Positions 34,065 to 47,917 are shown, counted from the stretch's first letter. The stretch: 64,000 nt of DNA from Pholiota molesta (GCA_014925825.1 JACGCK010000005.1:806001-870000), one strand, 5' to 3'. The notes: generated from the sequence alone by a model not told the origin. Numbers and translations: made by a program.

Positions 34065-35266
34065 TTATTTCTTGCCAGGTTGTCCCAGTTCACTGGCGCG
34101 CTCCGTTGCGATTTGAATACCACGAGCAATGGTCGAACGAACTCTTCCATCTTCGAGGGCAAGAAGGCCGGCAATCGTACACCCACCAGGGGCTTTTAGC
34201 AGACTTATGTGAGTAATTGGTTTAGTAAAATAAGCGTAACAGACGTACTTGTCACCGAATCTTTGATTTGCGCAGGGTGAATTCCTCCTTGCAGGACCAT
34301 ACGAGCGGCACCTTGTAATGCTGAGAGTAATGTTCAGACAAAACCAAAGAGTAAGAAGAAGAGTGTATTTACTTTGAGCCGCCAACTCGAGGGCCTCAGC
34401 GCGTGGCAAACCCATCATGACTCCTCCATCGGCCATGGCCTCCATAAAGATGCACGCGAATGCAGGGCCCGAGCCAGACAAAGCAGTGCAGGCATCGAAA
34501 TGTTTTTCCTCGAGGAATCGGCAACGTCCAATGGAAGAGAAGATTTTGAGGATAACAGCGCGATCGATTTCTTCCTGATCGGACGGCGGTAGAACAGAAA
34601 CAACCGTCATGCCTTCACGAATCTGTGAAGGTGTGAGAGGCGCTAAATCTGATAATTCAGTACTTACTAACCTTACAGGGCGTATTAGGCATGGCGCGAA
34701 CTACTCTCGTTGATGAAGACACCCATTCTGTGAGCTGGCGCATCGTAATTCCAGCAAGGATACTGATCAGTAGCTTCCCCTCCAAAGCTTCCTTGATTCC
34801 AGGTTCGCTGATAATGGTATACGCCAGTTGAGGTTTGCAGCTGAATTTTAGAGAATTAGATTATATCAGAAGACACCACGCTAGAAACATCTCACCATAG
34901 GATTACAACGTCTGCTTTTTGGACGGCTTCAAGGTTCCGTGAAGCAAGAACCTCAACAGATGCACCCAAAGGACCAATCCCACTGAATATTTTTCGAAGT
35001 TTCACTGCGCTTTCCTCTCGGCTTACGCAGGCCATAAAGCGACTGGGTACAGATGCATCTGATGGGCCTACAGGAGTCAGTGTTCCAGGAGTATGCGATT
35101 CCCATTTTGTTAAGCCGCTCAGGATTTTAGATGAAGGTGGTTCAAGACTGTCAAGGACGCCAGATAAGATGGCGATGCCCATCGTACCACATCCTAAGTC
35201 GATGTGAGTATATTATCAAGAAGTCGAATAATAGAATCAACCTAGAATGCAGAGTGAATATCCCAT
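34065..35266 (-). CDS. PRO3: pyrroline-5-carboxylate reductase
   Basis: This enzyme reduces pyrroline-5-carboxylate to proline with NADPH. The first exon MGYSLCIL splices (donor gttgat, acceptor cttag) to GCGTMGIAILSGVLDSL, completing the Rossmann motif G-x-G-x-M-G. Further blocks are ADVVILWCKPQ, LLISILAGITMRQL, VVRAMPNTPC and ALSGSGPAFACIFMEAMADGG. The family signature PGGCTIAGLLALEDGRVRST lies near the end. The exon boundary after LELAAQ joins to TLQGAARMVL. About 310 residues. The gene ends at 34065 with SELGQPGKK. A strain-specific feature is a slightly longer loop between the Rossmann core and the ADVV block (KWESHTPGTLTPV). Confidence 0.95.
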
Positions 35267-36129
35267 TTTTGATAACGCGGAGGAAAGAATGCGAAGCGAT
35301 CATTTTCGAAAACAGGTGAATAAGATAGCAAGTAGTGTCACCTAAAGCGTAACAAACGTAAACATCTACTGTAATCTTTGAACTTGCAACACCACACTTC
35401 GACAACTGACAGTTATTTCAACGAGGACACCAATGCAAATATTATTCTTCATTGCTATCTAACTAATATGATGTGGCAAAGAATGTTACCTAGCAGATCT
35501 TCCTCCTCCTACAAACACAAGAAGAATGAAAACAACGCAGGCTCCCATCCATCATATGATGGATGTTCGATATGTTTAATCTCGCTTCCATAAAATGAGA
35601 ACGTGCGTGTGGGTTGTATCAACGCCGTCCAGAGTGTCGAGAAGCAGTGTCACGCAAAATAAAACATACAAACCAAATCTTAACGTAGATATCTTTAATG
35701 ACAACTTGGAGGGTCTTCCATGACAAGAATATGTGATTGAAGAAAGAACCTGTAATACATACGCACCTTTGATGACAATGTTATGACAGAGATGTGTCAA
35801 ATCCTTGGTACATCTTCTTCTCCAAGCCCGTCTGCGAACCAGACAAATGGTCGTAGAGAGGTTGCACCCTCGAGGTGCTGAAGGGAAAGTGTATATAAAG
35901 AAATGACAAGTCATTCTTGCTCCTTTGAATGGGCGCCAATCCGTCGAGAATAATCGGAAGGACGCTAAAGTGAGGGGAGCGGAATAGCTTCAATATACGC
36001 GTCGACCGCCGGAGAATTGAACGATGCAATTGCGAAAGACAGGTGTAGAATACAGGATAAAACTAGGCAACGTCAATCAGTATCTTCGTGACGGCAGTTG
36101 AGAGGAGTACTCACAGTAATATAGCACAA
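35267..36129. other. intergenic region between PRO3 and RPT3
   Basis: The region holds the PRO3 promoter and the RPT3 3' flank. Minus-strand open frames between 35576 and 36029 lack an ATG and have no recognisable domain, so I do not call a gene. Confidence 0.4.
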
Positions 36130-37777
<1,648 letters not shown>

Positions 37778-37916
37778 GGCGAGGATAAAGGAGTATGAGA
37801 GCTGACGCGGCTTGGACGCGTAACTTCCCAATGCAGCACACAGTCTGACCGTGGGAAACAGAAAGCTCAACTTTCTTCGCTTGTCGCCCGAATTCAGTGC
37901 GACCACTTGTTTCAAA
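37778..37916. promoter_or_regulatory. bidirectional promoter, RPT3 and CBP20
   Basis: Only 139 bp separate the two divergent start codons, so both promoters and leaders must overlap. It contains one ACGCGT at about 37815-37820 and no clear TATA box. Confidence 0.6.
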
Positions 37917-38767
37917 ATGGCTCATGTAGTCTCTTCCTTGGATCAGCCTTCCAATTATAAGGATTCTCAAACCCGTGTCGACCGTCAGAGGCAAAATGAC
38001 TTGCTTGCCAAGTCAACAACACTCTATGTAGGTGCCTCAGCGAACCTCTCGGACCACTCAAACAAACCAGTCCTCTAGATTGGTAACTTGAGTTTTTATA
38101 CAACCGAAGAGCAAATATATGAACTTTTCACGAAATGCGCTAGTCCTGAGGATGGTGGAGGCATTAAGCGGATAATTATGGGCTTGGACAGAAATACAAG
38201 GTCGGTGCTGTATCATATCTGTTGTATGCGCGTCTAACGAACGGAGTGCTGGAAAATCTAGAACACCGTGTGGCTTCTGCTTTGTAGAATATTATACCCA
38301 TGCAGAAGCTCTTGCCAGCATGCGTTATGTTAGCGGAACGAAACTCGACGAACGAATAATTCGATGCGATCTCGACCTGGGCTATAAAGAAGGCAGACAA
38401 TTTGGACGAGGCAAGAGTGGTGGCCAGGTAAGAGACGAACATCGTCAAGATTACGATCCAGGTCGAGGAGGTTGGGGTGCCCAGGCACAAAGAATGGAGA
38501 TTGAAAGGAGGCGCGAAGTGGAAGAGAGGTATGCGGATGCACAGGACGGTCCTGGTGCCGTGGCTGGCGGAGGCGGCGACTGGAAACAAGAGGATAATGC
38601 TAGTCAAATTCAGACACTCAAAAGAGGTCGTTCTCCAGATGAAGAAAATGAAGAAAGAATTGTGAGTAGCATCCGAATTTCTTTTCGCCTGCGTTCCTGA
38701 CTCTACCTATCATTTCTAGGGACAACGAGCAAAGCTCGACGAAAACAATGAGGCCGAAAGAATGTAA
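37917..38767 (+). CDS. CBC2: nuclear cap-binding protein subunit 2 (CBP20)
   Basis: CBP20 binds the 7-methylguanosine cap of nuclear transcripts together with CBP80. The N terminus has [19 protein letters not shown], as in human CBP20, ahead of a single RRM. RNP2 is [20 protein letters not shown] and RNP1 is [13 protein letters not shown]. The cap-stacking tyrosines lie in the SNYKD and TLYVG contexts. C-terminal to the RRM are [20 protein letters not shown] and a longer basic/acidic tail ending [15 protein letters not shown]. Introns fall near 38024-38079, 38203-38258 and 38659-38719. Length is about 230 residues, longer than human because of the Gly/Arg-rich tail. Confidence 0.95.
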
Positions 38768-38889
38768 ACTTACTTCGTTGCTCTACTGTTATGAGTCTTT
38801 TATGTCGAGGCACCCGGACTCCAGTATACCTTCCAGCCTCCTTGCTTTTCATAGTCACATATGGATTGTCGGTTTGCATATTATTAAGA

Positions 38890-39771
38890 TCAATAAATTA
38901 TTTCTGCCTTTATCAAAGGAGCGCTATCGAGGCCTTTGTAGTGTGTCATATGAAGTTGCCTAACCAACCTCTGCGCCTCCGATTCAGATTCTAGATGAAC
39001 GCAAAATCTTGAAAACAACGAGAACTTTTTCTCCGGTCTATAAGGCATGTGAAATGCGTGATGAATGTCAGTCAAGTCTTTGCAGATTAGCGAGGATGGA
39101 ACTTACAGTACAGCTACTTGTACGGCCGGCTGACCTTTTTCCTTGACCAATTTGAAGCCTTGCACCAATTTATGGACAGCCTCGATTCCTGTTCTGCCAG
39201 GCAGTCCAGAAAGGGACACAGTTCTCTAGGGGTAACACCAGCAGAAGGGCCGTCTCCAGTGACTTCGAGCGAGTTGACGTTCTGAGGAGTTCCAAGAAAT
39301 GTTTCTGGGGAGAGAATGGGTTCCGCTTCGGGTCTGACCCCAAGAAGTCTAGTATTCTCCAATTGGAGAATGGCTTTGCGAGTGAAATCCGGAAGGGCCA
39401 TTGTAAGTATTGCCTTTCCAGTAGGCCTAAAATGCCTGTACTGTAACGCCACTTCAAGGATTAGGATCATTAGAAGGAGGAAAAAGGCCATTTCTGGAGT
39501 AAGCACACACCTTCAGACACTCCTTTCACGTCGGCTTGCAGAATGGCTCTGTGGAGGTCGCCAGAAGTAGCAGACTTGGGCAAGCCGCGCAACACAATAT
39601 AGGTTGCACCCTTCAAAGCTGTATAACAATTCGTTCAGGTTGAATAAATAAGTAAAAGTGGGTCGATTCACCATCTACGGCGGCTTTACTCATCGCACCA
39701 ACGCCCGACAAGAACAAAACTCGAAGAAAGAAGAGGTGGAACTTAATTGGGAACGCAAATTCGGTCTGCAT
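38890..39771 (-). CDS. RRM-like RNA-binding protein, possibly mitochondrial
   Basis: Exons joined across short introns give two RRM-like halves. The first reads GATYIVLRGLPKSATSGDL, then VALQYRHFRPTGKAILTM, ending at ILQLENTRLLG. The second reads TVSLSGLPGRTGIEAVHKLV, then a last exon with FSRFCVHLESESEAQRLVRQL. Each shows the beta-alpha-beta order of an RRM but weak RNP motifs. The N terminus MQTEFAFPIKFHLFFLRVLF is basic/hydrophobic and acid-poor except for one Glu, consistent with a mitochondrial presequence. An alternative start is the later Met in MSKAAVDALKG. Introns are near 39626-39678, 39442-39500, 39221-39274 and 39076-39107. About 220 residues. The precise role is unknown. It converges with CBP20 (123 bp between stop codons). 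Confidence 0.6.
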
Positions 39772-39897
39772 TAGTCTTGCATTAGTCTGTATTAGGCGAC
39801 CAGTCACAATTCACGGGCACCGTGTCACGCGCTCAGTTTGCAGACTTGTCTCGCACTTCCTTTCAACTTCCTTTCTATTGTCTATACACCAACCCTT

Positions 39898-40860
39898 ATG
39901 TCTTCACGCGCAGACAATCGGAGACGAGATCGGAGTTGGGAGAGAGAAGATAGAGAAAGGGACAAATACCCTCGTGGAGGTGACGGGCGGAGGGGTGGCA
40001 GAGGAGGATCCTATCGTGATGAGCCAAGAAGACGCTCCAGTCGCTCGCGTAGCCCTCGAAGAGACAGAGACGACAGACGTGGGCCAGGTACGCAGCCTTT
40101 ACCCTCCTTCTCCAATCCTTGCGTGCTCACTCCTATTGGCTAGACCGTAGAGACCGGGATTATAGAAGAGATGACGACCGACGGCCTGACTCCACCAAAT
40201 ATGAACGCGACCGGGATCGAGACAGACGTCCAGACGACCGCCGAAGAACTGATGACCCGAGAGACTCTCGAAGAGACGATAGAGATATACTGAACTATGA
40301 GGATGATAGATCCCCTCGCGGCAAAGATTCAAGAAGCCGTATCCCGTCCAAGTCATCTGTGGAACCACCCTCACGGACTGGTGAGCAGTACTGCGCATAA
40401 TGGACGTATTTCACTAATTGATGTTCATCTAGAACTGCCACAAAATACTTCTGCTTCTCCGCATCCGAATGCTGATGTAGCTACGCCCAAATCTTTTAAC
40501 GAAGACGGAGAAACCATGGAAGAGGAGAACGATGATGACGCTGCTATGATGGCCATGATGGGTGTTTCTGGCTTCGGATCTACAAAGGTAATGTACAGGT
40601 ATCACTTTTCCTCGAATATATGCTCACGATCTATTAGGGCAAGCATGTGGCAGGGAATCAAGAAGGTAGTGCCAGTATCAAGAAAGTCAGGACATGGCGT
40701 CAATATATGAACAGGTTAGTATCCATGTCTGCAATAGGTTCTCTTGTCATTGAATGGTGCTGTCTCTAGGCGTGGTGGTTTCAATAGGTATGCAATTTTT
40801 GCCATTTCCCATCTCAATATCTAACATCTTCATAATAGGCCACTTGATAAAATCAAGTGA
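39898..40860 (+). CDS. U4/U6.U5 tri-snRNP 27 kDa protein (SNRNP27)
   Basis: This is a spliceosomal tri-snRNP component that affects 5' splice-site choice. The N-terminal two-thirds is a low-complexity domain rich in Arg-Asp and Arg-Ser dipeptides (RRRDRSWEREDRERDKYP onward), typical of the family. The diagnostic C-terminal block is well preserved: DDDAAMMAMMGVSGFGSTKG, then KHVAGNQEGSASIKKVRTWR, then QYMNRRGGFNRPLDKIK and the stop at 40858-40860. Introns lie near 40087-40142, 40382-40434, 40588-40639, 40710-40769 and 40787-40839. Length is about 230 residues, longer than human (155) because of the RD-rich domain. Confidence 0.9.
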
Positions 40861-41311
40861 TATGCTGGCTCCGATCATTCAGTGCTGCATTATTTCACCA
40901 AGAAGCAAGGTTTAGATGACAGCTGAGTACACTGATTTACAACAGTCGACCTGTTCACTTTGTAGATTACGCAGGGCTATCCGAAGTCCCATATATGGTG
41001 CTGGTTAGGACACCTTGTATGCTATGTACATAGACAATTGACCTTGACTTATGAGGGATTGGTCTGTAACATAGAATGCATTATTGGCTTCATGAAAAGA
41101 TAATTTGTACAAAAATCTCGGGACAGTTGGTGTATTGGAAGGGAATACAACAGAAGAAAAAAATCAAACATGATGCAAAATCTTGAGTGAAAGCGTCCGA
41201 TATAAGCCTGATCCATGCAGGTCATAGCCAGAAATTCTAGAAGGATAAGTGACCCTCTCATCGTTTCCTGTTAGCGACCCTTCATTGGGTGTGAAGGGGT
41301 GCGCGGCTTGC
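40861..41311. other. convergent 3' region
   Basis: This lies between the stop codons of SNRNP27 and eIF1. No coding signal is seen. Confidence 0.45.
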
Positions 41312-41852
41312 TTAGAATCCATGGACCTTGATGGTGGACTTCTCTAACCCGTTTTCAACGAGGAATGCAGATATTTTTGCACGCTGATCGCCCTGAAGTT
41401 GGATGACTTGACCCATCTTCTCATCATCGACGAGGGTACCATTACACGCGAATTCCTGTAGAAATCAAGACGTCAGCAATCATCCAGAGTGAGGTATATC
41501 AACGGCTCGCACCTTCTTGAAGGCCTTTAAGAGCTTCTTAGAGTCATATTCTATAGCACAGCAGTTAGTTCGCGCTCAAGACGGAGAATGAGTCAGTTGG
41601 GCACCCACGTTTAGGTAGGCCTTGCAAAGTGGTAAGAGTCTTGCGACCGTTGCGCTGTTGGATACGAATATGGATGTAGTCGGCAGTGGATCCAACGTCG
41701 GCGTTGTCACCGAGCGGGTCCCCTTCGTCAGCAAAGGGATCTGTTTGCAGCAAGGGGGAACGTCAGTTGACCACAGACATAAGATCGATAACGGCGTGGG
41801 ACCGCCTGTGAATGGGAGACGCACCGTAGGAATTGAGGTTCTGTACGCTCAT
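41312..41852 (-). CDS. SUI1: translation initiation factor eIF1
   Basis: eIF1 enforces start-codon fidelity on the 40S subunit. The first exon MSVQNLNSY splices to DPFADEGDPLGDN, then YIHIRIQQRNGRKTLTTLQG, LKAFKKEFACNGTLVDDE, GQVIQLQGDQRAKISAFLVE and KSTIKVHGF, with the stop at 41312-41314. All are textbook SUI1-domain blocks. About 113 residues, exactly the family size. Introns are short; the first is near 41741-41822. Confidence 0.97.
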
Positions 41853-42053
41853 GCGATGAATAGAAAGAGACTGAGTGGTGATTTGTGGGAAACGAAACGA
41901 CGATGAAGGTAAGAGACAAGAAGCGAGATAACGAAAACTGAACCCCCAGAGTGACTTGATGCATTTTGGAGTCAACCCTCTGTATCACGTAAGCAGCACA
42001 GCTCCAAGTTGTCCCACTGACTCTCTTGGAACAACCCTCGGTGAATCCTAATT

Positions 42054-42778
42054 ATGCCTGATCCTGTTGCAGCTGGTGCTAAACGCAAGAGGCCGCCTAC
42101 ATTCCAGCACCTTCCAGAGCACAGAGGTAGCTATCTGCACTTTTGATATATTTTGGTTCTAACACCCTGTCATCAGCAAAGACTCTCAAAAAATCATGGG
42201 TCCAGAAAACTAAAATCAAGAGCAAATGGAAAGCGGAAAAACGAAGAGAAGGGCTAGATTCTGCTTCCAAACTGGACCTTCCTGTCTACGAAGATCAAGA
42301 CCGTGATAAACGACATAATTCTCCGCGCCGCGCAAACGATGTAGATTCTTCCGGAGAGGACCCAGGTGCATCGCCGAACGCTGCGAAACCGCGCAAGCCA
42401 CAGGCTTCCGTTATGCACCCTTCACGAGCCCACATACACCCCGACTTGCCCGTGACAAAACTCCATTCGGAAAAGGAAGCAAGTGATTCCAGGCCATTGA
42501 AAAAGCCAAAGATATCGAAAGACGAAGAAGCTTCCGAGCCCCTTTCTCTTCGTGAATTAACCAGACAAGCATATTCTAAGGAAAGTCTACATACCTTCAA
42601 GTCTGATCCCTTGAAGAAGCATCGCTCTCATGGAGATCGAAGTGGTAGAGGCGGGGCCGTGCCAAAGGCACCGGGATGGGGAAGGGGCGATGAACGGCCA
42701 ACGACGGGTAGGGGACAGCCAAACATGAAGCTTAGAATGAATGCTATGCTCGCTAAAATCAAACAGGACTTTGCCTGA
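42054..42778 (+). CDS. nucleolar rRNA-processing protein, FYV7-like
   Basis: Two exons (intron near 42127-42177) give MPDPVAAGAKRKRPPTFQHL, then LKKSWVQKTKIKSKWKAEKR, a highly basic central section, and a conserved-looking end: LSLRELTRQAYSKESLHTF, then KAPGWGRGDERPTTGRGQPN and MKLRMNAMLAKIKQDFA. Composition (Lys/Arg-rich with coiled ends) and the placement of the basic motif resemble the FYV7/rRNA-processing family, needed for 20S to 18S rRNA maturation. I am not sure of the family: Cgr1-like and Rrp36-like proteins share the same composition. About 225 residues. The start at 42054 is the first ATG of the frame. Confidence 0.5.
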
Positions 42779-43298
42779 TACATCACATCATCCAGTAACT
42801 CATTCTGATCGATGAGGGTCACTGAATGGGTTTTGGGGTTCTTCGGATTTTGCAAGGATGCATTGAATTCAAAATCATCACGACAAAAAATGCGAATGGT
42901 TGGAACGTCCCCCTGATAAGAATGTCACGGACATGTCTTCCCATCGAATGACCGTTGATCTTGGTCTAATAAGCACGAAGACTCGGGAGAGCACCGAGAA
43001 AAGCTATCACGCTCTACGACGATTGATCATGTTTGAGCAACACCTTCTGTCATAGTTCAAACCTGCCGAAGGGGCGAAGGGGATGTTGATGAATTGTCGG
43101 ACTTGTCGTCCAAAAGGTCGCGGAAATTTTCTTTTCGCCTTCCATTGTAGCTTCTGACCGGTATCAGTCAAAAGTTAATGATGTAGGGTTCTCATCGAAT
43201 ATATTCAGAATTTCAGATGTCTGCTCTGTATCATGGAACGCCTATGCCTATTGAAGGAAATGAAGATATATAGATGGAACGTGAAAAGCATACAGAAC
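42779..43298. other. convergent 3' region
   Basis: The interval lies between the stop codons of the FYV7-like gene and the MYND-finger gene. I see no gene in it. Confidence 0.4.
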
Positions 43299-44946
43299 TT
43301 AAACATCCTCAAGACCTTCTGCTAATGTCTTGCACTCAGTCTTATGAGTTTTCCAGTCACTGCAAAACATTAGACTTGCTCAAATACTCTTCATGAATCC
43401 ACGCACCTCTTCTGGCATATAGCATCGCAATACCAGACCGCGCGGCATTGGCTACATGTGTGCTTCTTCTCTTGTCGAATTCCTGACTTGCGTGCAGGGC
43501 ACTCCAGGTTGCAACATTTCTTGTCGAGCCGATATCGTTCCCTGATGGTTTGGCGGGTTATACCTAGAAGGACCAGGAGCTGATGCCATAGATTTATATA
43601 TTTTTAGACGTTTTCACTTCCTCCTCCAGCGAGATGAGCGTTTGTATTGCGATGCGCTCCAGAGATGTCCGCGCGGCCTGTATGAAGGTTGGGGTAGCAT
43701 GATATGCACATCCAGCTTCGTTTCGGCATGTCATGCTGTGCCTGATTTTCTCGAAGATCTCGTACCAAGCCTCGGCATTATCAGAGCCTGTCTTGCTGGA
43801 TATTTTGAACGCAGCCACCCCGACTTCGGCGAAACAAGTATTTGCAAGGAGATCCGTGAACGTTGCCATTGTGTCATCTGCATGGGTGAGTACAAGTCTC
43901 AAGAAAGAAAGAGACAAATCGTAAGGCCGACACGACTGGAAAATGTATAAATGACTTACTGCATAAAAAGGCCGCCTTCCTGAAGCACTCCGTCAGTAGT
44001 TTCAATGCCCTCGGATTCTTGATGTTTCAGTTGCCGTCGCAGAGCTAGTGCCACTTGCTTGGGTACCTTGTTCTCGATAAGGTGCGGAAAGACAGGCTGT
44101 TTCGTTCGCATAAATAAACTGATTAAGTTTATTTCATGATCTAAACGTGTGCCCAAGAGCTTTTTGTTCTTCAGCGCAAAGTTCACTTTAGACACGAATG
44201 TACTGATCTTGAAGGACTTGAACGCCGTCGTCATGTAGTTCTCCGGTGGTGCGGCTCCTATTTGACTGCCTACGGGATGGAACATCTGTTCGACGGGTAC
44301 CATCACGTTTTCTCGCGTTGGATCGTCGGGTGGGATTTCAAGCCAGCAATGCAGTACGATCTTTAGGGTTTTCTCGTCATACATGGTTCTGAATATCGAT
44401 GTTCTTGGGTTAGACGTCAGATTTCTACGAAGCATGTTTTCCATACCGCTTCATTTGTGGATCTTGGGCATAAAATCCGATCAGCTTGGAAGTCACAGCC
44501 CTTCTGTTATCGACCAGCCTTCCCATTCCCGTTAGAAGATGGAAATCCTTCCAGATGGTTTCAATAATCTTTGGATATGCCTCGCACATCTCCCGAAGTA
44601 TAGCAGCATCTTGGACCTGAGAGTTAGTCTGAACAATCGAGGCGAAAACATTGATCAGGCCGATTATAGAATACTCCCAGGGCGCTTTTCCATCTGTTGA
44701 TTTTCCTTGCAGAATGTGGCGTATAAACATGGTCGCGGCCCCCGATCGCCTATAACGGGAGTCCATCATCGTAGCATTCGCGACTTTCAACACGAAGACA
44801 GCTGTAGGGCTCTCTTTTCCAGCCTCGATTACGGCCTGTCGAGGAGGATATCGTGCCAACTTGAGGTCAGCGATGACTGACGGACAAGTGCGGAGTGTAC
44901 ATGGGCAGTCGTCAGTGGGCAGTGGAAGATACTCAATATTGGACAT
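43299..44946 (-). CDS. MYND zinc-finger protein of unknown function
   Basis: This protein is about 490 residues. A long helical, repeat-like body comes first (MSNIEYLPLPTDDCPCTLRT at the start, then LLTGMGRLVDNRRAVTSK, YMTTAFKSFKISTFVSK, KIRHSMTCRNEAGCAYHA). The C terminus is a MYND finger: C-x3-C, C-x2-C-x5-C-x3-C-x7-H-x3-C, with the classic WYCDAICQKSDW core. The last residues are TLAEGLEDV. MYND fingers mediate protein-protein contacts; agaricomycetes carry many such genes of unknown role. The frame is open upstream of 44946 but begins TTG, so the ATG at 44944-44946 is used. Introns lie near 44395-44447, 43918-43977 and 43520-43600. A SET domain is not visible. Confidence 0.65.
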
Positions 44947-45479
44947 GTTTGGATTCAGATATCGTCGTAGACGCAGAACAAGGAGGAAGAGACAAGTTGG
45001 AGACAAGAGCTGGGATTCCACCAAGATTTGGGCTACTACTTGGTTAGTTTTTAGTCAAGCTTGGGCCATGGTTGTATAAACAAGGCAAAGACAAGGCAAA
45101 GTGGCACAAGGTCAATCAAAGTGGCCATTGGCCAAGTCAAGGCCAATAACCGCCAACCGGCTACACGACGTGACCAGTTTTGGACCAGGTCATCTGATGA
45201 CCTCTCGCTACTGCTTTGCAGAACTCGCGAATTCTCACAACTTTGACGGAAAACCGCTTTTGTTTTACATTGGTTCTACGTGAATTGTTCGCCACGACAT
45301 GAATTCATGACACTAAGTACTTAAGTAGCACCGATAGAGCGCGTCATTCCTGGTACTTCACGTGACACAGGACGCGATTGTGACCGTGACGAGCTGTTAT
45401 CAACTTCATTTCATGAGGCGACACTCCTCCTTTTCGTATTTCCCACTTTCCCAATTATTTTGAATACTCAAGCCAAAGC
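44947..45479. other. divergent promoter region, MYND gene and RAP1-like gene
   Basis: The two genes are divergent and share this region. It contains repeated GGCCAA/TTGGCC-like elements around 45118-45150 (CCAAT-box-like matches) and a CACGTG E-box near 45359-45364. No gene is seen. Confidence 0.4.
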
Positions 45480-47917
45480 ATGCCACGCGTCGTAAATGAC
45501 TCGGAAGAGTCCGAGAGGGCAGCGGATGATGGTCTGTCCGACTGGGAGAGGCAGGCCCAACAGGAGCCAGTACAAGCGCCTGTAAAGAGGCTTGTGTTTA
45601 GAGACGAGAACAACTTCTCAGTCGGATTCATCCTGCACAAGAGCCTCAACAAGGACGAAAAACGTGTCCTCACGAGAGACATCGAGGTGCGCTTTATCGG
45701 AAAGAGATTCATCAACACTCAAATGAACTTATAATGTCCCTTCACATTGTTAGAAACACGGTGGCATTGTTCTTGATGCGGAAGAAGAGCGCAATGCTGA
45801 TACGCTCCTCATCCACGCACGCTGCGACCCCGTATTCAAATCCACTCTGCAACTTGCGTACTACGGCCATGGTGACCCATCGCGGTCCAAGATACGTGTA
45901 GAATTCGCTACGTTTATTCGCCGCTGCATCGACAGTGGAAATTTCAAGCATAGTGTGCCGCAAATCAAAGGCATGGGTGGCATTCCCGGCGGGTATCGGT
46001 ATGTCTTCCCCTTGTTATGTGTTCTATTTTTGGCTTATATTTCATTCAAGTCGTAATGATTTCACTGCAGGGGATGATGATATGTTGTGCTGGTATTTGT
46101 CTAGACTTATACCTGAAAAGGTGGCCGGAGGTCGCCTCGGCTTGAAAGTATACGAGAAACTCGTAGATTGCGTATGATATCCATTTTACCAATTGCCCAC
46201 ATCTCTGCTGATATATCCTGTAGGCAGATGTCATGCCTGAAGACTACGCATGGGCAAAGCGTCATACGGCAGAGTCATGGAAGCAGCGGTATAAAACACA
46301 CCAGGATGAATTTGATTTCAGAATTGAAGAAATGGTGAGGGAAGAACCTCCCCGAGATGACCAGAAATGGCCTGAAGATCGACGTATGACAAAAGCGGCT
46401 ATCAAAAAACATCATATACAATATGATTCGGACAATGGCTGGGAAGGTGATGCAGAGCACCAGGATGAGAGTGGCTCAGAAGTTGAGATTGTGATGGTCT
46501 CACAGAAGAAACGAAAACCATCTGGAGGTCAATCATTCCCCAAATCTGTGAGTAAAAAACAACGGATGTTACAGCGTTCTCAGCACCAAGAAAGCAGTCA
46601 AATAAAGATCAGTAAAGGGAAAGAAAAAGCCATTGAAATTGAGGATGAGGTCCAAGAACAATCTGAACCAAAGTAAGTTGCTTAAATCTACACATCTTTT
46701 GTGACCCTTCTTAACAATGCTCTAGCTCTCTGTTCAATGAAGATATAGGTCACTTTGATTTCGAGGATCCCCTTGCTCCAATTGAGTTGTGCTCTCCCAA
46801 TCGAACACTTGTCGCCTCATTGCGATCCAATCCACCCACTGCATCAGCACTTGTTGCAAGCTCATCACAAACTGATGCTTGCAGATCTGTCTGGTTATCT
46901 CCCTCCACTCATTCTAATCCTGTGCAAACACCACAACCTTCTCCTTATAGATCACCTGTTGGTTCACCACAACTTCCACCTCTGTCTTCTGCACAGCACC
47001 CACCAACTACTTCTCAGCTTCCCAAAAAGGCAGCACGTTGGAGGCCACCTGTAGCGGCTCCAGTTATGGAACTCAGTGCACCGTACCGAAATACACGTCA
47101 AAGGTCGCGGTCAGTTGAGTCTCAGCAACAAGCTTTACAGAAACCCAAGAAGAAACCAAAGCAAGCAGCACCTATACCCGAGGAATCAGATGACAAAGTG
47201 GTGGTAGTCCAATCTGTCAAGCCTATTCGTGCCAGCGCGAGGTTGTGTTCCATTGAGCCAGAGGAAAGACCTCTCCCTCTACCGCAGTGGCATCCACGCA
47301 AAAAGGTGGACACAATACCTGAGGCACGCGAGGAAGATGAGCACATCAATGAAAATGAACCTCCAATTGGCGAGACGCTAGCTGAAGAAGTGGATGTTGA
47401 AAATTTATTGACCGGGGATGTGCTTTACCACAGTGACGCGCCGAACAAGCGAGGCCCCTCTATGGACACAGATGATGCTCACATCAACCGCCATCTGCGC
47501 GCTGGATCTGTTTCGTCACAAATTAGACCTCTTTCAGGGTTTAATCATCTGGACCAACCACCTTCTGACATCCTGAAACGTTTTGAGGCGGCATCATCCA
47601 GGCGGCATTCATTGCTCCCAACTTCAAACCATCCAACTCCCAACTATCCTCGCATTCCCCGGCTTTCTTCCCGCAAACCCCGACAGAGTGCACCTTCCCG
47701 CCTGCGAAACGATGACATCCGCGGGTTCAAAGTACCGAATCCACGAACGCCTCCGCGGCAGGAACAGGACAGGGGCTCTAGTGCTGAGTCATTTCCCCCG
47801 TCTGGGACGCGTGCGAGAACCTTGAGAGAGGTGTTGACGCAGCGCGAGAAGGGTACGCCTTACAGGCCTCCTGCTAGAACTCGTGCCGCAAAGATGGCAG
47901 ACTTCCTCCGTACATAG
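45480..47917 (+). CDS. RAP1: RAP1-like telomere protein (BRCT + Myb)
   Basis: An N-terminal BRCT-like domain (RLVFRDENNFSVGFILHK, then GGIVLDAEEERNADTLLI, near residues 35-135) is followed by a Rap1-type Myb domain. It reads RNDFTAGDDDMLCWYLSRL, then KVAGGRLGLKVYEKLVDC and YAWAKRHTAESWKQRY. FD-x-RIEEMV closes the Myb region. This architecture matches the RAP1 family, which sits on telomeres via TRF-type proteins in most eukaryotes. The remaining 500 residues are disordered and Pro/Ser/Arg-rich, with a basic KPKKKPKQA motif (nuclear localisation) and the end TRAAKMADFLRT. No RCT domain is seen. Introns are near 45687-45752, 45998-46051, 46169-46223 and 46673-46725. About 720 residues. Confidence 0.75.

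Noticed and set aside
35576..36029. Minus-strand frames between PRO3 and RPT3
   Set aside because: They lack an ATG (the frame starts TTG) and contain no recognisable domain.
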